The notes under the pieces were generated by a model. The model was not told the origin of the DNA. It was given only the letters and a program-made list of their open reading frames with translations, and made no database searches. Below, piece after piece: positions 18,003-27,467 of a DNA stretch of 64,000 nucleotides. A program made the translations under genes and the position numbers. The stretch comes from Catelliglobosispora koreensis DSM 44566 (GTDB lineage: Bacteria; Actinomycetota; Actinomycetes; Mycobacteriales; Micromonosporaceae): contig NZ_KB903261.1 of assembly GCF_000379685.1 (NCBI RefSeq), positions 186,097 to 250,096 of the forward strand, given 5' to 3'. Position 1 is the stretch's first letter. Every line of letters starts with the position of its first letter.

Positions 18003-20558
18003 CTACTTAACCGTCAGCGCGTCGCCGTCCAAATCGACCGTTACGGTGTCCCCATCGCGGATCTCACCGGCCAGCAGCGCTCGGGCGAGCTTGTCGCCGA
18101 TCGCCGTCTGCACCAGCCGCCGCAACGGGCGTGCGCCATAAACCGGGTCATAGCCGTGCTTAGCGAGCCATTCCCGTGCGGGAACCGTCACCTCAAGGCT
18201 GAGCCGCCGGTCGGCTAGGCGCCTGCGCAGCCGCTCCAGCTGAATGGTGACGATCTCGCCTAGCTCCTCGGGCCGCAAGGCGTGGAAGATGACGATGTCG
18301 TCGAGACGGTTGAGGAATTCCGGTTTGAAGTGCGCCCGGACAGCAGCCATCACCGCTTCGGGATTCTCTCCATATTGGGTACCAAGGTTGCTCGTCAAAA
18401 TGAGGATGGCGTTGCGGAAATCGACCGTCCGGCCTTGGCCGTCGGTGAGCCGCCCGTCATCGAGCACTTGCAGCAAGACGTCGAACACATCCGGGTGGGC
18501 CTTCTCGACCTCGTCGAGCAGCACGACGGAGTAGGGACGGCGGCGCACCGCTTCGGTCAGCTGACCGCCCTCCTCGTACCCGACATAGCCGGGCGGAGCA
18601 CCGACAAGTCTTGCCACGGAATGCTTTTCGCTGTATTCGCTCATGTCAATGCGGACCATGGCCCGCTCGTCATCGAAAAGGAACTCGGCTAGTGCCTTGG
18701 CGAGCTCGGTCTTGCCGACGCCAGTGGGGCCCAGGAAGAGGAACGAGCCGGTCGGGCGGTCCGGATCGGCGACACCGGCTCGAGCGCGGCGGACCGCGTC
18801 GCTGACCGCTCGCACGGCGACATCTTGGCCCACGACACGCGATTGGAGGCCATCCTCCATTCGCAACAGTTTCGCCGTCTCGCCTTCCATCATGCGGCCA
18901 GCCGGGATGCCGGTCCACGATGAGACGACTTCAGCGATGTCGTCGGCGCCGACTTCCTCTTTTAGCATCGCCCCGTTCGCTTGCAGGACAGCGAGTTCGG
19001 CTTCGGCGTGACTCAATTCGGCTTCTAGTTGCGGGATCCGGCCGTAGCGCAGCTCGGATGCCTTGCCCAGATCGGCATCGCGCTCGGCCCGGTCGGCTTG
19101 GCTGCGCAATTCTTCAAGCTGCTCTTTGATTTGCGAGATGCGCTGGATATGCGACTTCTCTTCTTTCCACCGGGCGCTCAGCGCGGCCAGTTGCTCCCGC
19201 TTGTCGGCAAGCTCGGCACGCAGCTTGGCGAGCCGTTCGGCTGACGCGGGGTCTGGTTCCTTTTCTAGCGCCATTTCCTCGATTTCGAGACGGCGCACCT
19301 GCCGCTCGATCTCGTCCACTTCCACCGGACGGGAGTCGATTTCCATGCGCAGCCGCGAAGCTGCCTCGTCCACGAGGTCGATCGCCTTGTCTGGCAAGAA
19401 ACGGTCGGAGATATAGCGGTCGGAAAGCGTTGCGGCGGCCACGAGTGCGGCGTCGGTGATGCGCACACCATGGTGCACTTCGTATCGCTCTTTCAGCCCT
19501 CGCAAGATGCCAATAGTGTCCTCAACGGACGGTTCACCCACGACGACCGGCTGGAACCGGCGCTCCAGCGCGGGATCCTTCTCGATGTGGTCGCGGTATT
19601 CGTCCAATGTGGTCGCTCCGACCATGCGCAATTCACCACGCGCCAGCATGGGCTTGAGCATGTTGCCGGCGTCCATGGAGCCCTCGCCTTTACCAGCTCC
19701 AACGAGCGTGTGCAGCTCATCGAGGAACGTGATGATCTGGCCTTCACTGGCCTTGATCTCCTCAAGCACGCTCTTGAGCCGCTCTTCGAACTGGCCGCGG
19801 TATTGCGCTCCGGCGACCATCGCGCCGAGGTCGAGGGAGACCAATCGCTTGTCGCGCAACGACTCTGGCACGTCACCGGCGACGATGCGCTGTGCGAGCC
19901 CTTCGACGATGGCGGTCTTGCCCACGCCTGGCTCACCGATCAGCACCGGGTTGTTCTTGGTACGCCGGGAAAGCACCTGGATCACCCGGCGAATCTCGGC
20001 GTCGCGTCCGATGACCGGATCGACTTTGCCGTCGCGAGCCTTCGCCGTCAGGTCGACGCTGTATTTCTCCAGCGCTTGATACTGCTGCTCGGGCTCGGGA
20101 GTCGTGACCCGCCGGTCACCGCCACGAATCTGCGGGAACGCGCCCGTCAAAGCTTCCTCGGTGGCACCGTGCTGGCGCAGCAACTGGCTCACCGGACCGC
20201 CCACTTTGGCCAAGCCGGCGAGCAGGTGCTCAGTGGACACGAATTCGTCGCCTAGGGGACGGGCGATCTGCTCGGCCGCGTTGATGGCGTTGACGAATTC
20301 GCGCGAGAGGCTCGGCTCGGCCACGCTGCTGCCGTGTGCGGCGGGCAGCTGCTCGACGGCCCGCGCGGCGGCGCGGCGCACCTCTGCCGCGTTGGACCCG
20401 ACCGCGCGAAGCAGGCCGACCGCGGTCGACCCACCGGTGTCGAGGAGCGACAGCAGGAGATGCCATGGCTCGACGGTGGCGTGCCCACGCTGCTGGGCAT
20501 TGGCCACCGCCGAGGTGATGACTTCACGAGACTTGGTGGTTAGGCGAGACGTATCCAT
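18003..20558 (-). CDS. clpB: ATP-dependent chaperone ClpB (Hsp100 disaggregase)
   Basis: 851 aa, full length. It has a Clp-N domain (1-150), NBD1 with Walker A GEPGVGKT (208-215) and Walker B FLDELHTL, a coiled-coil M-domain (~405-520, [18 protein letters not shown] onward), and NBD2 with [30 protein letters not shown] and the pore-loop phrase [13 protein letters not shown]. ClpB extracts polypeptides from aggregates together with DnaK/DnaJ/GrpE, all encoded 4 kb away. A HAIR operator lies 4 nt upstream of the start, placing it in the HspR regulon. The promoter must lie in the 3' end of the preceding lipoprotein gene. Confidence 0.98.
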   Translation of the reverse strand: MDTSRLTTKSREVITSAVANAQQRGHATVEPWHLLLSLLDTGGSTAVGLLRAVGSNAAEVRRAAARAVEQLPAAHGSSVAEPSLSREFVNAINAAEQIARPLGDEFVSTEHLLAGLAKVGGPVSQLLRQHGATEEALTGAFPQIRGGDRRVTTPEPEQQYQALEKYSVDLTAKARDGKVDPVIGRDAEIRRVIQVLSRRTKNNPVLIGEPGVGKTAIVEGLAQRIVAGDVPESLRDKRLVSLDLGAMVAGAQYRGQFEERLKSVLEEIKASEGQIITFLDELHTLVGAGKGEGSMDAGNMLKPMLARGELRMVGATTLDEYRDHIEKDPALERRFQPVVVGEPSVEDTIGILRGLKERYEVHHGVRITDAALVAAATLSDRYISDRFLPDKAIDLVDEAASRLRMEIDSRPVEVDEIERQVRRLEIEEMALEKEPDPASAERLAKLRAELADKREQLAALSARWKEEKSHIQRISQIKEQLEELRSQADRAERDADLGKASELRYGRIPQLEAELSHAEAELAVLQANGAMLKEEVGADDIAEVVSSWTGIPAGRMMEGETAKLLRMEDGLQSRVVGQDVAVRAVSDAVRRARAGVADPDRPTGSFLFLGPTGVGKTELAKALAEFLFDDERAMVRIDMSEYSEKHSVARLVGAPPGYVGYEEGGQLTEAVRRRPYSVVLLDEVEKAHPDVFDVLLQVLDDGRLTDGQGRTVDFRNAILILTSNLGTQYGENPEAVMAAVRAHFKPEFLNRLDDIVIFHALRPEELGEIVTIQLERLRRRLADRRLSLEVTVPAREWLAKHGYDPVYGARPLRRLVQTAIGDKLARALLAGEIRDGDTVTVDLDGDALTVK

Positions 20559-20562
20559 AACG

Positions 20563-20587
20563 AAGTTGAGTCTAACTGACTCAACTT
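20563..20587 (-). promoter_or_regulatory. HAIR operator of clpB (HspR-binding)
   Basis: AAGTTGAGT (20563-20571), 7-nt spacer, ACTCAACTT (20579-20587): a perfect 9-bp inverted repeat matching the HspR consensus CTTGAGT-N7-ACTCAAG with C/G changed to G/C at the outer position. On the coding strand its spacer edge overlaps TAGACT, a plausible -10. It also covers part of the upstream gene's stop codon. Confidence 0.93.
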
Positions 20588-21620
20588 ATGAACGCGACAA
20601 CTGAACCCGGATCCAATCCCGTTGAGATCCACTGCCGGTGCTCAAGTAGACGACGCCGGCATCCTGCCCGGATCCCCAGATGGTGCCGTCTGCCAAACGG
20701 CCCGACCAGCTCAGCTTCGGCGTCCCCGGGACGAGGGTGAAACGGTCCGTGAAATAGCCGGTGCCAATGGGAGCTGTGAGCATTAGCGTTCCCGCGCCGA
20801 CCGGTGTCACCGAGTACGAGTGCTGGGGATCGTCCTTGACTCCGGTCACTGGACATGCCTTCCACGCCCCGTTTTCCCAGCGCCACAACAAGGGCAGACC
20901 GGACGCCTTCATCCGCACTGATCGCGGGCCGCTCAGGCTGGGCGGCTCCTGCTCCGCGATGAGCCACACATCCAGGCCATCAGGAGACACCGCGATACGC
21001 GCCAGCATCACGTTCCGGCCAGGCTGCAATTCAACTGGTACTAGGGAAAAGCTCGTGCTCCCAGGGACGCTAACCGCGGTCACGGCTTTGCCGTCCCTGA
21101 CCGATGCCTGCCACAACCCGTGCTGCCCGTCCTCGACAACCTGGCTTTCTTCGAACCCCGGCAACACGGTCTTGCCCTTGCGTAGCTCATGGTTGGTGTA
21201 GTCGGGATACTCGTCGGGCATCGGCCCAGTCGGCGAATAGGGCTTCTCCGTCCAGGTCTTGCCGCCGTCATGGGTCACGTGCCAGCTGTGCGGTTCGGCC
21301 AGCAGCACGACGGTGTCCGGACCGGCGACATAAAGCTGGTGATTGTCAGCAACTGTGCGTGGATGGGCGACTTCGTGCCAAGACTGACCGCCATCGGTGG
21401 TCCGGAAGAGGCGGGCTAGAGCGGGCGATCCCTGCTTAACGAACATCCCGTAGCCGTGGGTCTTGGTCGCGAACTCGAGGAAAGGGGCGTCAAAACCTTC
21501 TGGCACAACGACTGTCACTGACCGCTCGGTGAGCGTCGCTGTTGCCTGAGGCGGATCGGCCTTGGGGGTGCACCCGGCCACCAGTGCTGCGATCAAGGCC
21601 CCCGCGATGAGTTGTCTCAT
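20586..21620 (-). CDS. Lipoprotein with BNR/sialidase-type beta-propeller repeats
   Basis: 344 aa from ATG 21620 (a longer start adds nine residues before the signal). Lipobox L-V-A-G-C17. The mature part has BNR-type repeats: LFRTTDGGQSWHEV and WHVTHDGGKTWTEK (S/T-x-D-x-G-x-T/S-W), a 5-7 bladed propeller by inference. No catalytic sialidase Arg triad is apparent. It is an extracellular lipid-anchored protein, possibly binding glycans or other proteins. It ends 27 bp before clpB, with the clpB operator in the gap. Confidence 0.8.
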   Translation of the reverse strand: MRQLIAGALIAALVAGCTPKADPPQATATLTERSVTVVVPEGFDAPFLEFATKTHGYGMFVKQGSPALARLFRTTDGGQSWHEVAHPRTVADNHQLYVAGPDTVVLLAEPHSWHVTHDGGKTWTEKPYSPTGPMPDEYPDYTNHELRKGKTVLPGFEESQVVEDGQHGLWQASVRDGKAVTAVSVPGSTSFSLVPVELQPGRNVMLARIAVSPDGLDVWLIAEQEPPSLSGPRSVRMKASGLPLLWRWENGAWKACPVTGVKDDPQHSYSVTPVGAGTLMLTAPIGTGYFTDRFTLVPGTPKLSWSGRLADGTIWGSGQDAGVVYLSTGSGSQRDWIRVQLSRS

Positions 21621-21734
21621 GGTGTGGAAGAGTCGCCAACCCGGCACGTGGTTCCGATAACGGATTGGTGAAGTCCTCTTCCCACCACAGCGAGTGCAGG
21701 CTACGTTGCGGGCGGGTAAGGGGGCTGTCAGAGG

Positions 21735-22169
21735 ATGAGTGCGACTTCGGCGACGTTTCGCGGGTTTGCCAACCCGGTTGATCCAAGTGCGGCTGAACTC
21801 AGGTCGTGGGCTTACGCACCAGACTCGGTGCCGCTAAGTTCCATGCCACCAGACTGGGACCTGCTGATCGCTGGCGATCAGCTCATCTCGACGCTTTTCG
21901 ATCTGGCGATGGACCCCGCGTGCCCGGCCCGGCGATTCGCCCTGCACTGCTGCTATATCTACGCCGCTGACGCCATCCGCACCGGCTTCAAGGCACACCC
22001 CCGCCGCAAGCTGCGCAAACTTGTCGAAGAGGCGGAGGAGGAAGGCGACGAGCTGATGTCGGTGTGGGCGCACAACACCCGCGTCCTGCTCGCCCGGCCG
22101 TCGCATTTCGACTATCACGACTGGTGCGAAGGCGGGCTGGTAAGAAACGTCCGCCGGTTGCAGCAATAG
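21735..22169 (+). CDS. Conserved hypothetical protein
   Basis: 144 aa. I recall close relatives in many actinobacteria but no known function. The sequence is soluble and helical: WDLLIAGDQLISTLFDLAMD, PACPARRFALHCCYIYAADA and RPSHFDYHDWCEGGLVR, with an acidic EEAEEEGDE helix. Conserved Cys/His/Trp residues (C-PARRFALHC, HDW) could form a metal or active site. It is divergent from the BNR lipoprotein and convergent with the small Lys/Asp-rich protein. Confidence 0.75.
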   Translation: MSATSATFRGFANPVDPSAAELRSWAYAPDSVPLSSMPPDWDLLIAGDQLISTLFDLAMDPACPARRFALHCCYIYAADAIRTGFKAHPRRKLRKLVEEAEEEGDELMSVWAHNTRVLLARPSHFDYHDWCEGGLVRNVRRLQQ

Positions 22170-22203
22170 CAACGCGGCGGACGCTGGAACGCTAGTTAGC
22201 TAG

Positions 22204-22482
22204 CTAGTTGCCGATCTTGTCGATGCCCTCTTTGGCAGCGTTGGAACCTGTGTCCACGTGCTTGTCCATGCCATCTGGCACTCGGTCCTTGGCCTTGGTC
22301 GCCACGTCATCTACGGCGCCTTTGGCCTTGTCCTTAAGGCCACCCATCGCGTCTTTGGCTTTTCCGCTGACTTGATCGGTCTTGTCTTTGACCGCGTCGG
22401 ACGCTTTGCCCGTTGCGTCCTTCGTGGCGTCCTTGGCGTCGTCCATGCCCAGCATGTCTTTGGCCTTGTCCAAGATGCCCAT
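22204..22482 (-). CDS. Small Lys/Asp/Ala-rich protein (Rv0909/MT0933-like, LEA-type)
   Basis: 92 aa from ATG 22482 (GGGGGAT upstream; an upstream ATG adds four residues). It begins MGILDKAKDMLG and consists of degenerate K-D-A-x(7-11) repeats (AKDATKDATGKASDAVKDK), an amphipathic, probably disordered helix like LEA/CsbD stress proteins. Databases label the mycobacterial relative Rv0909 an antitoxin; no toxin gene is adjacent here, so a stress-protection role is more plausible. Its position after hspR, but with a 56-nt gap, leaves cotranscription open. Confidence 0.7.
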   Translation of the reverse strand: MGILDKAKDMLGMDDAKDATKDATGKASDAVKDKTDQVSGKAKDAMGGLKDKAKGAVDDVATKAKDRVPDGMDKHVDTGSNAAKEGIDKIGN

Positions 22483-22538
22483 GAGATCCCCCAACCTCAG
22501 TCGGCAAGTTGCTCTTGAACGTAACGTTACCGGCGCGG

Positions 22539-22958
22539 TCAGTCGTCGGAGGCAGAACGAGGGCGCCAGACCATAAGTGCGGTGCTGGTGCGGTGCACGG
22601 GGAGAATGTCGGTGCGTGGGAAAGCGGAAATGGTCTCCAGCTCGGCCAGCCGTTGACGCGCGAGCGCGAGCTCTTCGGCCATTTCGGCCATTTGCTCCCG
22701 CATTTCCACGACGACCCGTTCCAGGCCGATGATCCGTTTTACGCCCGCGAGGTTAACGCCATCTTCCTGGCTGAGCCGCTGAATCTCGCGTAGCAGCTCG
22801 ACGTCACGCATGCTGTAGCGGCGACCGCCACCGGGCGAGCGCCCCGGCTCGACCAAGCCCATCCGGTCGTATTGCCGCAGCGTCTGCGGATGCATCCCGG
22901 CGAGCTGAGCGGCCACCGAGATCAGCAGCACTTTCGCAGATGAGTCCATTGTGGTCAC
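22539..22958 (-). CDS. hspR: Heat-shock repressor HspR (MerR family)
   Basis: 139 aa from GTG 22958, which overlaps the dnaJ stop as GTGA. A MerR-type winged helix ([38 protein letters not shown]) is followed by a coiled-coil ([20 protein letters not shown]). HspR binds HAIR sites and represses dnaK and clpB, with DnaK as co-repressor in known actinobacteria. Last gene of dnaK-grpE-dnaJ-hspR, so it is autoregulated. Confidence 0.96.
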   Translation of the reverse strand: MTTMDSSAKVLLISVAAQLAGMHPQTLRQYDRMGLVEPGRSPGGGRRYSMRDVELLREIQRLSQEDGVNLAGVKRIIGLERVVVEMREQMAEMAEELALARQRLAELETISAFPRTDILPVHRTSTALMVWRPRSASDD

Positions 22959-24118
22959 CTCAGATTCTCCAGATGATCGCGACGAGCGGGAGGGGTCAGC
23001 TCAGCGAACTTTTCCAGAGCCGCGAGGGCGTCAGGGGATAGTTCTCCAGGCATGACAATGTCGACGGTAACTAAGAGATCGCCAGACTGCCCATCGCGTT
23101 TCGGCACGCCACGTCCACGCACGCGCAGCACACGGCCGCTCGGGGTGTTGGCGGGCACCCGAACCTTGACCATTCCGTCCAATGTGGGCACTCGCACCTC
23201 GGCGCCCACCACGGCTTCGGGATAGGTCACCGGAATCGTGACGGTCAGGTCATCGCCGGACCGGGCGAAAACAGGATCCGGCCGCAGCAAGGTTTTGATG
23301 TAGAGGTCGCCAGCCGGGCCACCCCGGTCACCCGGCTCGCCACGACCGGCTAGGCGGATGCGCTGCCCATCATTGACACCCGGCGGGATGCGGACCGTCA
23401 GCGTCCGGGTCTTGGTCACACCACCGGTGCCACCGCACTCCGGGCACTTCTCGTCAACGATCGTGCCCACGCCCTGGCAGTCACGGCAGGGCTCGGCGAA
23501 GCCGAAGGCGCCCTGATTGCGGGTCACCATTCCGGTGCCGCCGCAGTGCGGGCAGGTGCGCGGTGTCGTGCCGGGCTTGGCGCCCGAACCATGACAGGTG
23601 TCGCAAAGCCCGGGCGCGCGCAAGGTAATCGGCAGCTCGACTCCGCGCACGGCGTCGAGGAAGTCGAGGGTCACCTCGGTTTCAACGTCTCGTCCACGAG
23701 CCGGGCCGGTGCGGTAGGCCGCGGACTGACCAGGCCCACCGCCACCGGAGAAAATCGTCCCGAACAGGTCGGAGAAACTCGCACCGCCGAACCGCTGATC
23801 ACGGCCGGCCTGTCCAAATAGGTCAGACATGTCAAACGTCTGCCCACCACCGCCGCGGGCGCCCCTGCGGAACGCACCGGACTCGAACAGCGACCGCATC
23901 TCGTCGTACTCCCGGCGTTTGCGATCGTCGGAGAGCACGTCATATGCCTCAGACACAGCTTTGAACCGGTCTTCGGCACCTGAGTTTTGCGGGTTGTGGT
24001 CGGGATGAAGTTCGCGGGCAAGCTTTCGATAGGCCTTCTTGATATCGGCTGCTGTGACGTCTTTAGAAACGCCAAGCACCGAGTAGAAGTCCTTCTCGAG
24101 CCAGTCCTTGGAACTCAC
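22955..24118 (-). CDS. dnaJ: Chaperone DnaJ (Hsp40)
   Basis: 387 aa from GTG 24118 ([17 protein letters not shown]); the longer frame reads into grpE. J-domain with HPD in [11 protein letters not shown], a G/F-rich linker with few Phe, four CxxCxGxG zinc repeats ([32 protein letters not shown]) and two beta-barrel client domains. It stimulates DnaK ATPase and delivers clients. It starts 16 nt after the grpE stop and overlaps hspR by 4 nt. Confidence 0.97.
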   Translation of the reverse strand: MSSKDWLEKDFYSVLGVSKDVTAADIKKAYRKLARELHPDHNPQNSGAEDRFKAVSEAYDVLSDDRKRREYDEMRSLFESGAFRRGARGGGGQTFDMSDLFGQAGRDQRFGGASFSDLFGTIFSGGGGPGQSAAYRTGPARGRDVETEVTLDFLDAVRGVELPITLRAPGLCDTCHGSGAKPGTTPRTCPHCGGTGMVTRNQGAFGFAEPCRDCQGVGTIVDEKCPECGGTGGVTKTRTLTVRIPPGVNDGQRIRLAGRGEPGDRGGPAGDLYIKTLLRPDPVFARSGDDLTVTIPVTYPEAVVGAEVRVPTLDGMVKVRVPANTPSGRVLRVRGRGVPKRDGQSGDLLVTVDIVMPGELSPDALAALEKFAELTPPARRDHLENLR

Positions 24119-24134
24119 CGGAGGTGTACCCCGC

Positions 24135-24854
24135 CTACTCAGTCTTCTCGGATTCGGATGTGTTTGCTTTTTCTTCTTCGCTGCCGGTTGCAGAGGATGG
24201 TTCCTCAACCGGCGCAGGCGTTTCCGCCTCGGCTGGATCGGCGACGGCGACCATCGCCGGACGCAGCAGACGCTCGCCCAGCAGGTAACCCCGGCGCATC
24301 ACGTCGATGCACGTCGGCTCGGTCACCTCGGGAGAGGTCAAGTGCGCCACGGCTTCATGCAGCTTCGGATCGAAGGCATCGCCCTTGGCTCCGAAACCGG
24401 TCAGCCCCAGCTTGCTGACAACATTGTTGAGTTGCTCGGCCACTGACGCGAACGGGCCGGTCAGGTCACCGTGCTCGCGCGCGCGGTCCACATCGTCAAG
24501 CACCGGAAGCAAACTGGCCAGCACCATGCCAACCGCCTGCTCCGCCGCCACGGTGCGGTCCCGCTCGACCCGCTTGCGGTAATTGGCGTATTCCGCCGTC
24601 ACCCGCTGCAGATCGGCGGTGCGTTCGTCCAATGTAGAGCGCAGCTCACCGATCTCAGCCGAGTCGGTGGACTTCTCTTCGTGCACCTCGACAGGAACGT
24701 CGTGTGCCTCGCCAGCCTCGACGAGCTCGCCGTCGGCAGGCACCGTCGTTTCTGGAGTCTCGGTCGCGTCGGCTTTCAGTTTCCGTTTGTCTCTGATCAC
24801 GATGCGCTCGCCGCCAGCTTCCGCTGGCGGTGGCACATCCTGCTTTTCCGTCAC
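24135..24854 (-). CDS. grpE: Nucleotide exchange factor GrpE
   Basis: 239 aa from GTG 24854, overlapping the dnaK stop as GTGA. Long acidic N-terminal part, then the coiled coil ([20 protein letters not shown]) with YRKRVERDR, and the C-terminal beta domain with [11 protein letters not shown] and [16 protein letters not shown]. GrpE releases ADP from DnaK and acts as a thermosensor. The C-terminal tail ([20 protein letters not shown]) is acidic and disordered, as in other actinobacteria. Confidence 0.97.
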   Translation of the reverse strand: MTEKQDVPPPAEAGGERIVIRDKRKLKADATETPETTVPADGELVEAGEAHDVPVEVHEEKSTDSAEIGELRSTLDERTADLQRVTAEYANYRKRVERDRTVAAEQAVGMVLASLLPVLDDVDRAREHGDLTGPFASVAEQLNNVVSKLGLTGFGAKGDAFDPKLHEAVAHLTSPEVTEPTCIDVMRRGYLLGERLLRPAMVAVADPAEAETPAPVEEPSSATGSEEEKANTSESEKTE

Positions 24855-26701
24855 TGCTTCTTGCCCTCGTCATCGATGACTTCCGCGTCCACCACATCGT
24901 CATCCTTGCCGGCACTGCCGGAAGGAGCACCCGCGTCACCCGCGCCCGGGGTGGCACCGGCGGCCTGCTGCTGCTCATATAGCGCCGCACCGGCCTTCTG
25001 TGACACCTCGTCCAGTTTGGAGTGTGCCGACTTGATCTTTTCGATGTCCGTGCCGCCGAGCGCACTACGCAGGTCGGTGAGGGCATCGTTGATCTCATCT
25101 TTGACGTTGCCGGGAATCTTGTCGCCGTTCTCAGCGAGGAATTTCTCGGTCTGCCATTGACGAGCCTCGGCGACGTTGCGTGCCTCAGCCTCATCGCGAC
25201 GGCGACGGTCATCGTCGGCGTGCTCTTCGGCGTCGCGGCGCATGCGCTCGATGTCGTCCTTGGCCAGCGAAGACCCACCGGTGATGGTCATCTTCTGTTC
25301 CTTGCCGGTGCCAAGGTCCTTGGCGTGCACGTTCACGATGCCGTTGGCGTCGATGTCGAACGTGACCTCGATCTGCGGCACACCGCGTGGCGCAGGCGGC
25401 AGCCCGGTCAGCTCGAAGGTGCCGAGCTTCTTGTTGTATGCCGCGATTTCCCGCTCGCCCTGGAAGACCTGGATCAGCACGGACGGCTGGTTGTCATCAG
25501 CCGTGGTGAAGACCTCGGAACGCTTCGTCGGGATGGTGGTGTTGCGCTCGATCAGCTTGGTGAAGATGCCGCCCTTGGTCTCGATACCCAGCGACAGCGG
25601 GGTCACGTCGAGCAGCAGGACGTCCTTGACCTCGCCCTTGAGCACACCGGCCTGCAGCGCGGCACCCACGGCGACGACCTCGTCGGGGTTGACGCCCTTG
25701 TTCGGCTCCTTGCCGGTCAGCGACTTGACCAGCTCGGTCACGGCGGGCATGCGGGTCGAGCCACCAACGAGGATCACGTGCTCGATGTCGGAGAGCTTGA
25801 CGCCGGCGTCCTTGATGGCCGACTCGAACGGGCCCTTGCAGCGGTCGAGCAGATCCTGCGTCATGCGCTGGAACTCGGCCCGCGTCAGCGAGGTGTCCAG
25901 GTGCAGCGGGCCGTCCGGGCCAGCCGTGATGTAGGGCAGGTTGATGCTCGTGGTCTGCGCGGCGGACAGCTCGATCTTGGCCTTCTCAGCGGCTTCCTTG
26001 AGACGCTGCATGGCCATCTTGTCCTGCGCCAGGTCGATGCCGTATTGCCCGCGGAACGTCTTGACCAGGTGCTCGATGATCCGCTCGTCCCAGTCGTCAC
26101 CACCGAGGTGGTTGTCACCGCTGGTCGACTTGACCTCAACCACGCCGTCAGCGAGCTCGAGCAGGGACACGTCGAACGTGCCGCCACCGAGGTCGAACAC
26201 GAGCACGGTCTGTTCCTTGGAGCCCTTGTCCAGACCGTAGGCCAGCGCCGCGGCGGTCGGCTCGTTGACGATGCGCAGCACGTTGAAGCCCGCGATCTCA
26301 CCGGCTTCCTTGGTCGCCGTGCGCTGAGCGTCATTGAAGTAGGCAGGAACCGTGATCACGGCGTCGGTGATCGTTTCACCCAGGTAGGACTCGGCGTCGC
26401 GCTTGAGCTTCTGCAGCACACGCGCGGAGATCTCCTGCGGGGTGTATTTCTTGCCATCGATGTCGATAGTCCAGTTGGTGCCCATCTCGCGCTTGACCGA
26501 GCGGATGGTGCGATCCGGGTTGGTGACAGCCTGGCGCTTGGCGACCTCGCCGACCAGAACCTCACCGTTCTTGGCGAACGCCACGATCGAGGGCGTCGTG
26601 CGGGAGCCCTCGGCGTTCGCGATTACTGTGGGTTCGCCACCCTCTAGGACGGCGACACAGGAGTTCGTCGTCCCGAGGTCGATGCCGACCGCACGTGCCA
26701 T
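24851..26701 (-). CDS. dnaK: Chaperone DnaK (Hsp70)
   Basis: 616 aa from ATG 26701, with GGAGGAAG upstream; an N-terminal extension in the same frame is untranslated leader. Signatures: [47 protein letters not shown], substrate-binding [16 protein letters not shown], and the acidic end [14 protein letters not shown]. The short DnaK without the E. coli-type loop extension is normal for Gram-positives. First gene of the heat-shock operon. Two HAIR-type repeats lie 52-100 nt upstream. Confidence 0.98.
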   Translation of the reverse strand: MARAVGIDLGTTNSCVAVLEGGEPTVIANAEGSRTTPSIVAFAKNGEVLVGEVAKRQAVTNPDRTIRSVKREMGTNWTIDIDGKKYTPQEISARVLQKLKRDAESYLGETITDAVITVPAYFNDAQRTATKEAGEIAGFNVLRIVNEPTAAALAYGLDKGSKEQTVLVFDLGGGTFDVSLLELADGVVEVKSTSGDNHLGGDDWDERIIEHLVKTFRGQYGIDLAQDKMAMQRLKEAAEKAKIELSAAQTTSINLPYITAGPDGPLHLDTSLTRAEFQRMTQDLLDRCKGPFESAIKDAGVKLSDIEHVILVGGSTRMPAVTELVKSLTGKEPNKGVNPDEVVAVGAALQAGVLKGEVKDVLLLDVTPLSLGIETKGGIFTKLIERNTTIPTKRSEVFTTADDNQPSVLIQVFQGEREIAAYNKKLGTFELTGLPPAPRGVPQIEVTFDIDANGIVNVHAKDLGTGKEQKMTITGGSSLAKDDIERMRRDAEEHADDDRRRRDEAEARNVAEARQWQTEKFLAENGDKIPGNVKDEINDALTDLRSALGGTDIEKIKSAHSKLDEVSQKAGAALYEQQQAAGATPGAGDAGAPSGSAGKDDDVVDAEVIDDEGKKQ

Positions 26702-26752
26702 GTTTGCTTCCTCCAAAAGTTCCCGGCGGCGGCCAGCGCCGCCCGGCCCATA

Positions 26753-26773
26753 GTTGAGTGGACCAGACTCAAG
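26753..26773 (-). promoter_or_regulatory. HAIR operator 1 of the dnaK operon
   Basis: GTTGAGT (26753-26759), 7-nt spacer, ACTCAAG (26767-26773). It differs from the HspR consensus at one outer base. Confidence 0.93.
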
Positions 26774-26780
26774 GTACAAG

Positions 26781-26801
26781 GTTGAGTGTAGGCGGAGCAA
26801 C
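26781..26801 (-). promoter_or_regulatory. Degenerate HAIR 2 of the dnaK operon
   Basis: GTTGAGT (26781-26787), 7-nt spacer, GAGCAAC (26795-26801). One half-site is intact and four of seven bases remain in the other. It lies 28 bp (centre to centre) from HAIR 1 and nearer to the divergent GTPase gene. On the dnaK coding strand it overlaps TACACT, a possible -10. Confidence 0.65.
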
Positions 26802-26840
26802 TTATGGTGACGGATGGCCACTTCCGCTTAGGCTTCGGGT

Positions 26841-27467
26841 GTGCGTGACCATGAAGCTCCTTTACTCGCGGTGATCGGCGGACCGACCGGCGCGGGTAAG
26901 TCGACGCTGGTCAACAGTCTGGTTCGGGCACCGGTCAGCGCGACCGGCATCCTGCGCCCGACGACACGCCGGCCCGTGCTGGTGTGCCACCCACGGAGCT
27001 GGGCGCACGTGCACCGGCACAGCCTGGTCCCGATCTCCGCGCCGGCCCTCCCGGCTGGTGTGGCCTTGATCGACGCTCCGGACATCAACTCGATCGAACA
27101 AGCCAACCGTGACTTGTCCAATGAGCTATTTGACGACGCAGACGTATGGGTGTTCGTGACCACCGCTGCCCGCTACGCTGACGCGGAGGCTTGGCGTCAT
27201 CTGCGCGCTGCGCAGGAACGCAAGGTCGGGCTCGCGGTGGTGCTTGACCGGGTGCCGCCCCAGGCGGTGGACGAGATCGTGCCCCATCTGACCGAGCTGC
27301 TCGGTGAGCCCGTGCCACTGTTCGTGGTGCCGGACTCACAGCTAGACCGGCAAGGAATGCTCCCCGAACGGGTTGTCACCCCGATCTGGGAATTCCTACA
27401 TAAGTGTGCGAACGACAAGATGTCAGGTATGTCCGAAGGCGACAGTTCACGGGAGGAGGCTCAGTGA
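26841..27467 (+). CDS. P-loop GTPase, dynamin-like (short partner)
   Basis: 208 aa from GTG 26841; TAGGCT (26829-26834) ends 6 nt upstream. P-loop GPTGAGKSTLVNSL with DAPD as G3 (ALIDAPDINSIEQANR), TTRRP/LRPTTRRPVLV as a switch I region. It ends after the G domain, without the long helical part of dynamin-like proteins, so it may need its partner. It overlaps the next gene as GTGA, preceded by GGGAGGAGG. The pair is likely a membrane-remodelling or stress-linked GTPase couple. The shared divergent gap with dnaK contains HAIR sites. Confidence 0.8.
   Translation: MRDHEAPLLAVIGGPTGAGKSTLVNSLVRAPVSATGILRPTTRRPVLVCHPRSWAHVHRHSLVPISAPALPAGVALIDAPDINSIEQANRDLSNELFDDADVWVFVTTAARYADAEAWRHLRAAQERKVGLAVVLDRVPPQAVDEIVPHLTELLGEPVPLFVVPDSQLDRQGMLPERVVTPIWEFLHKCANDKMSGMSEGDSSREEAQ

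Noticed and set aside
22204-22482. Toxin-antitoxin locus (MT0933-type antitoxin label)
   Set aside because: No toxin-like ORF beside it; sequence looks LEA-like.
25022-26647. 541-codon open frame on the plus strand opposite dnaK
   Set aside because: An antisense shadow of a highly G+C-rich, constrained gene; no domain phrases, and dnaK is certain.
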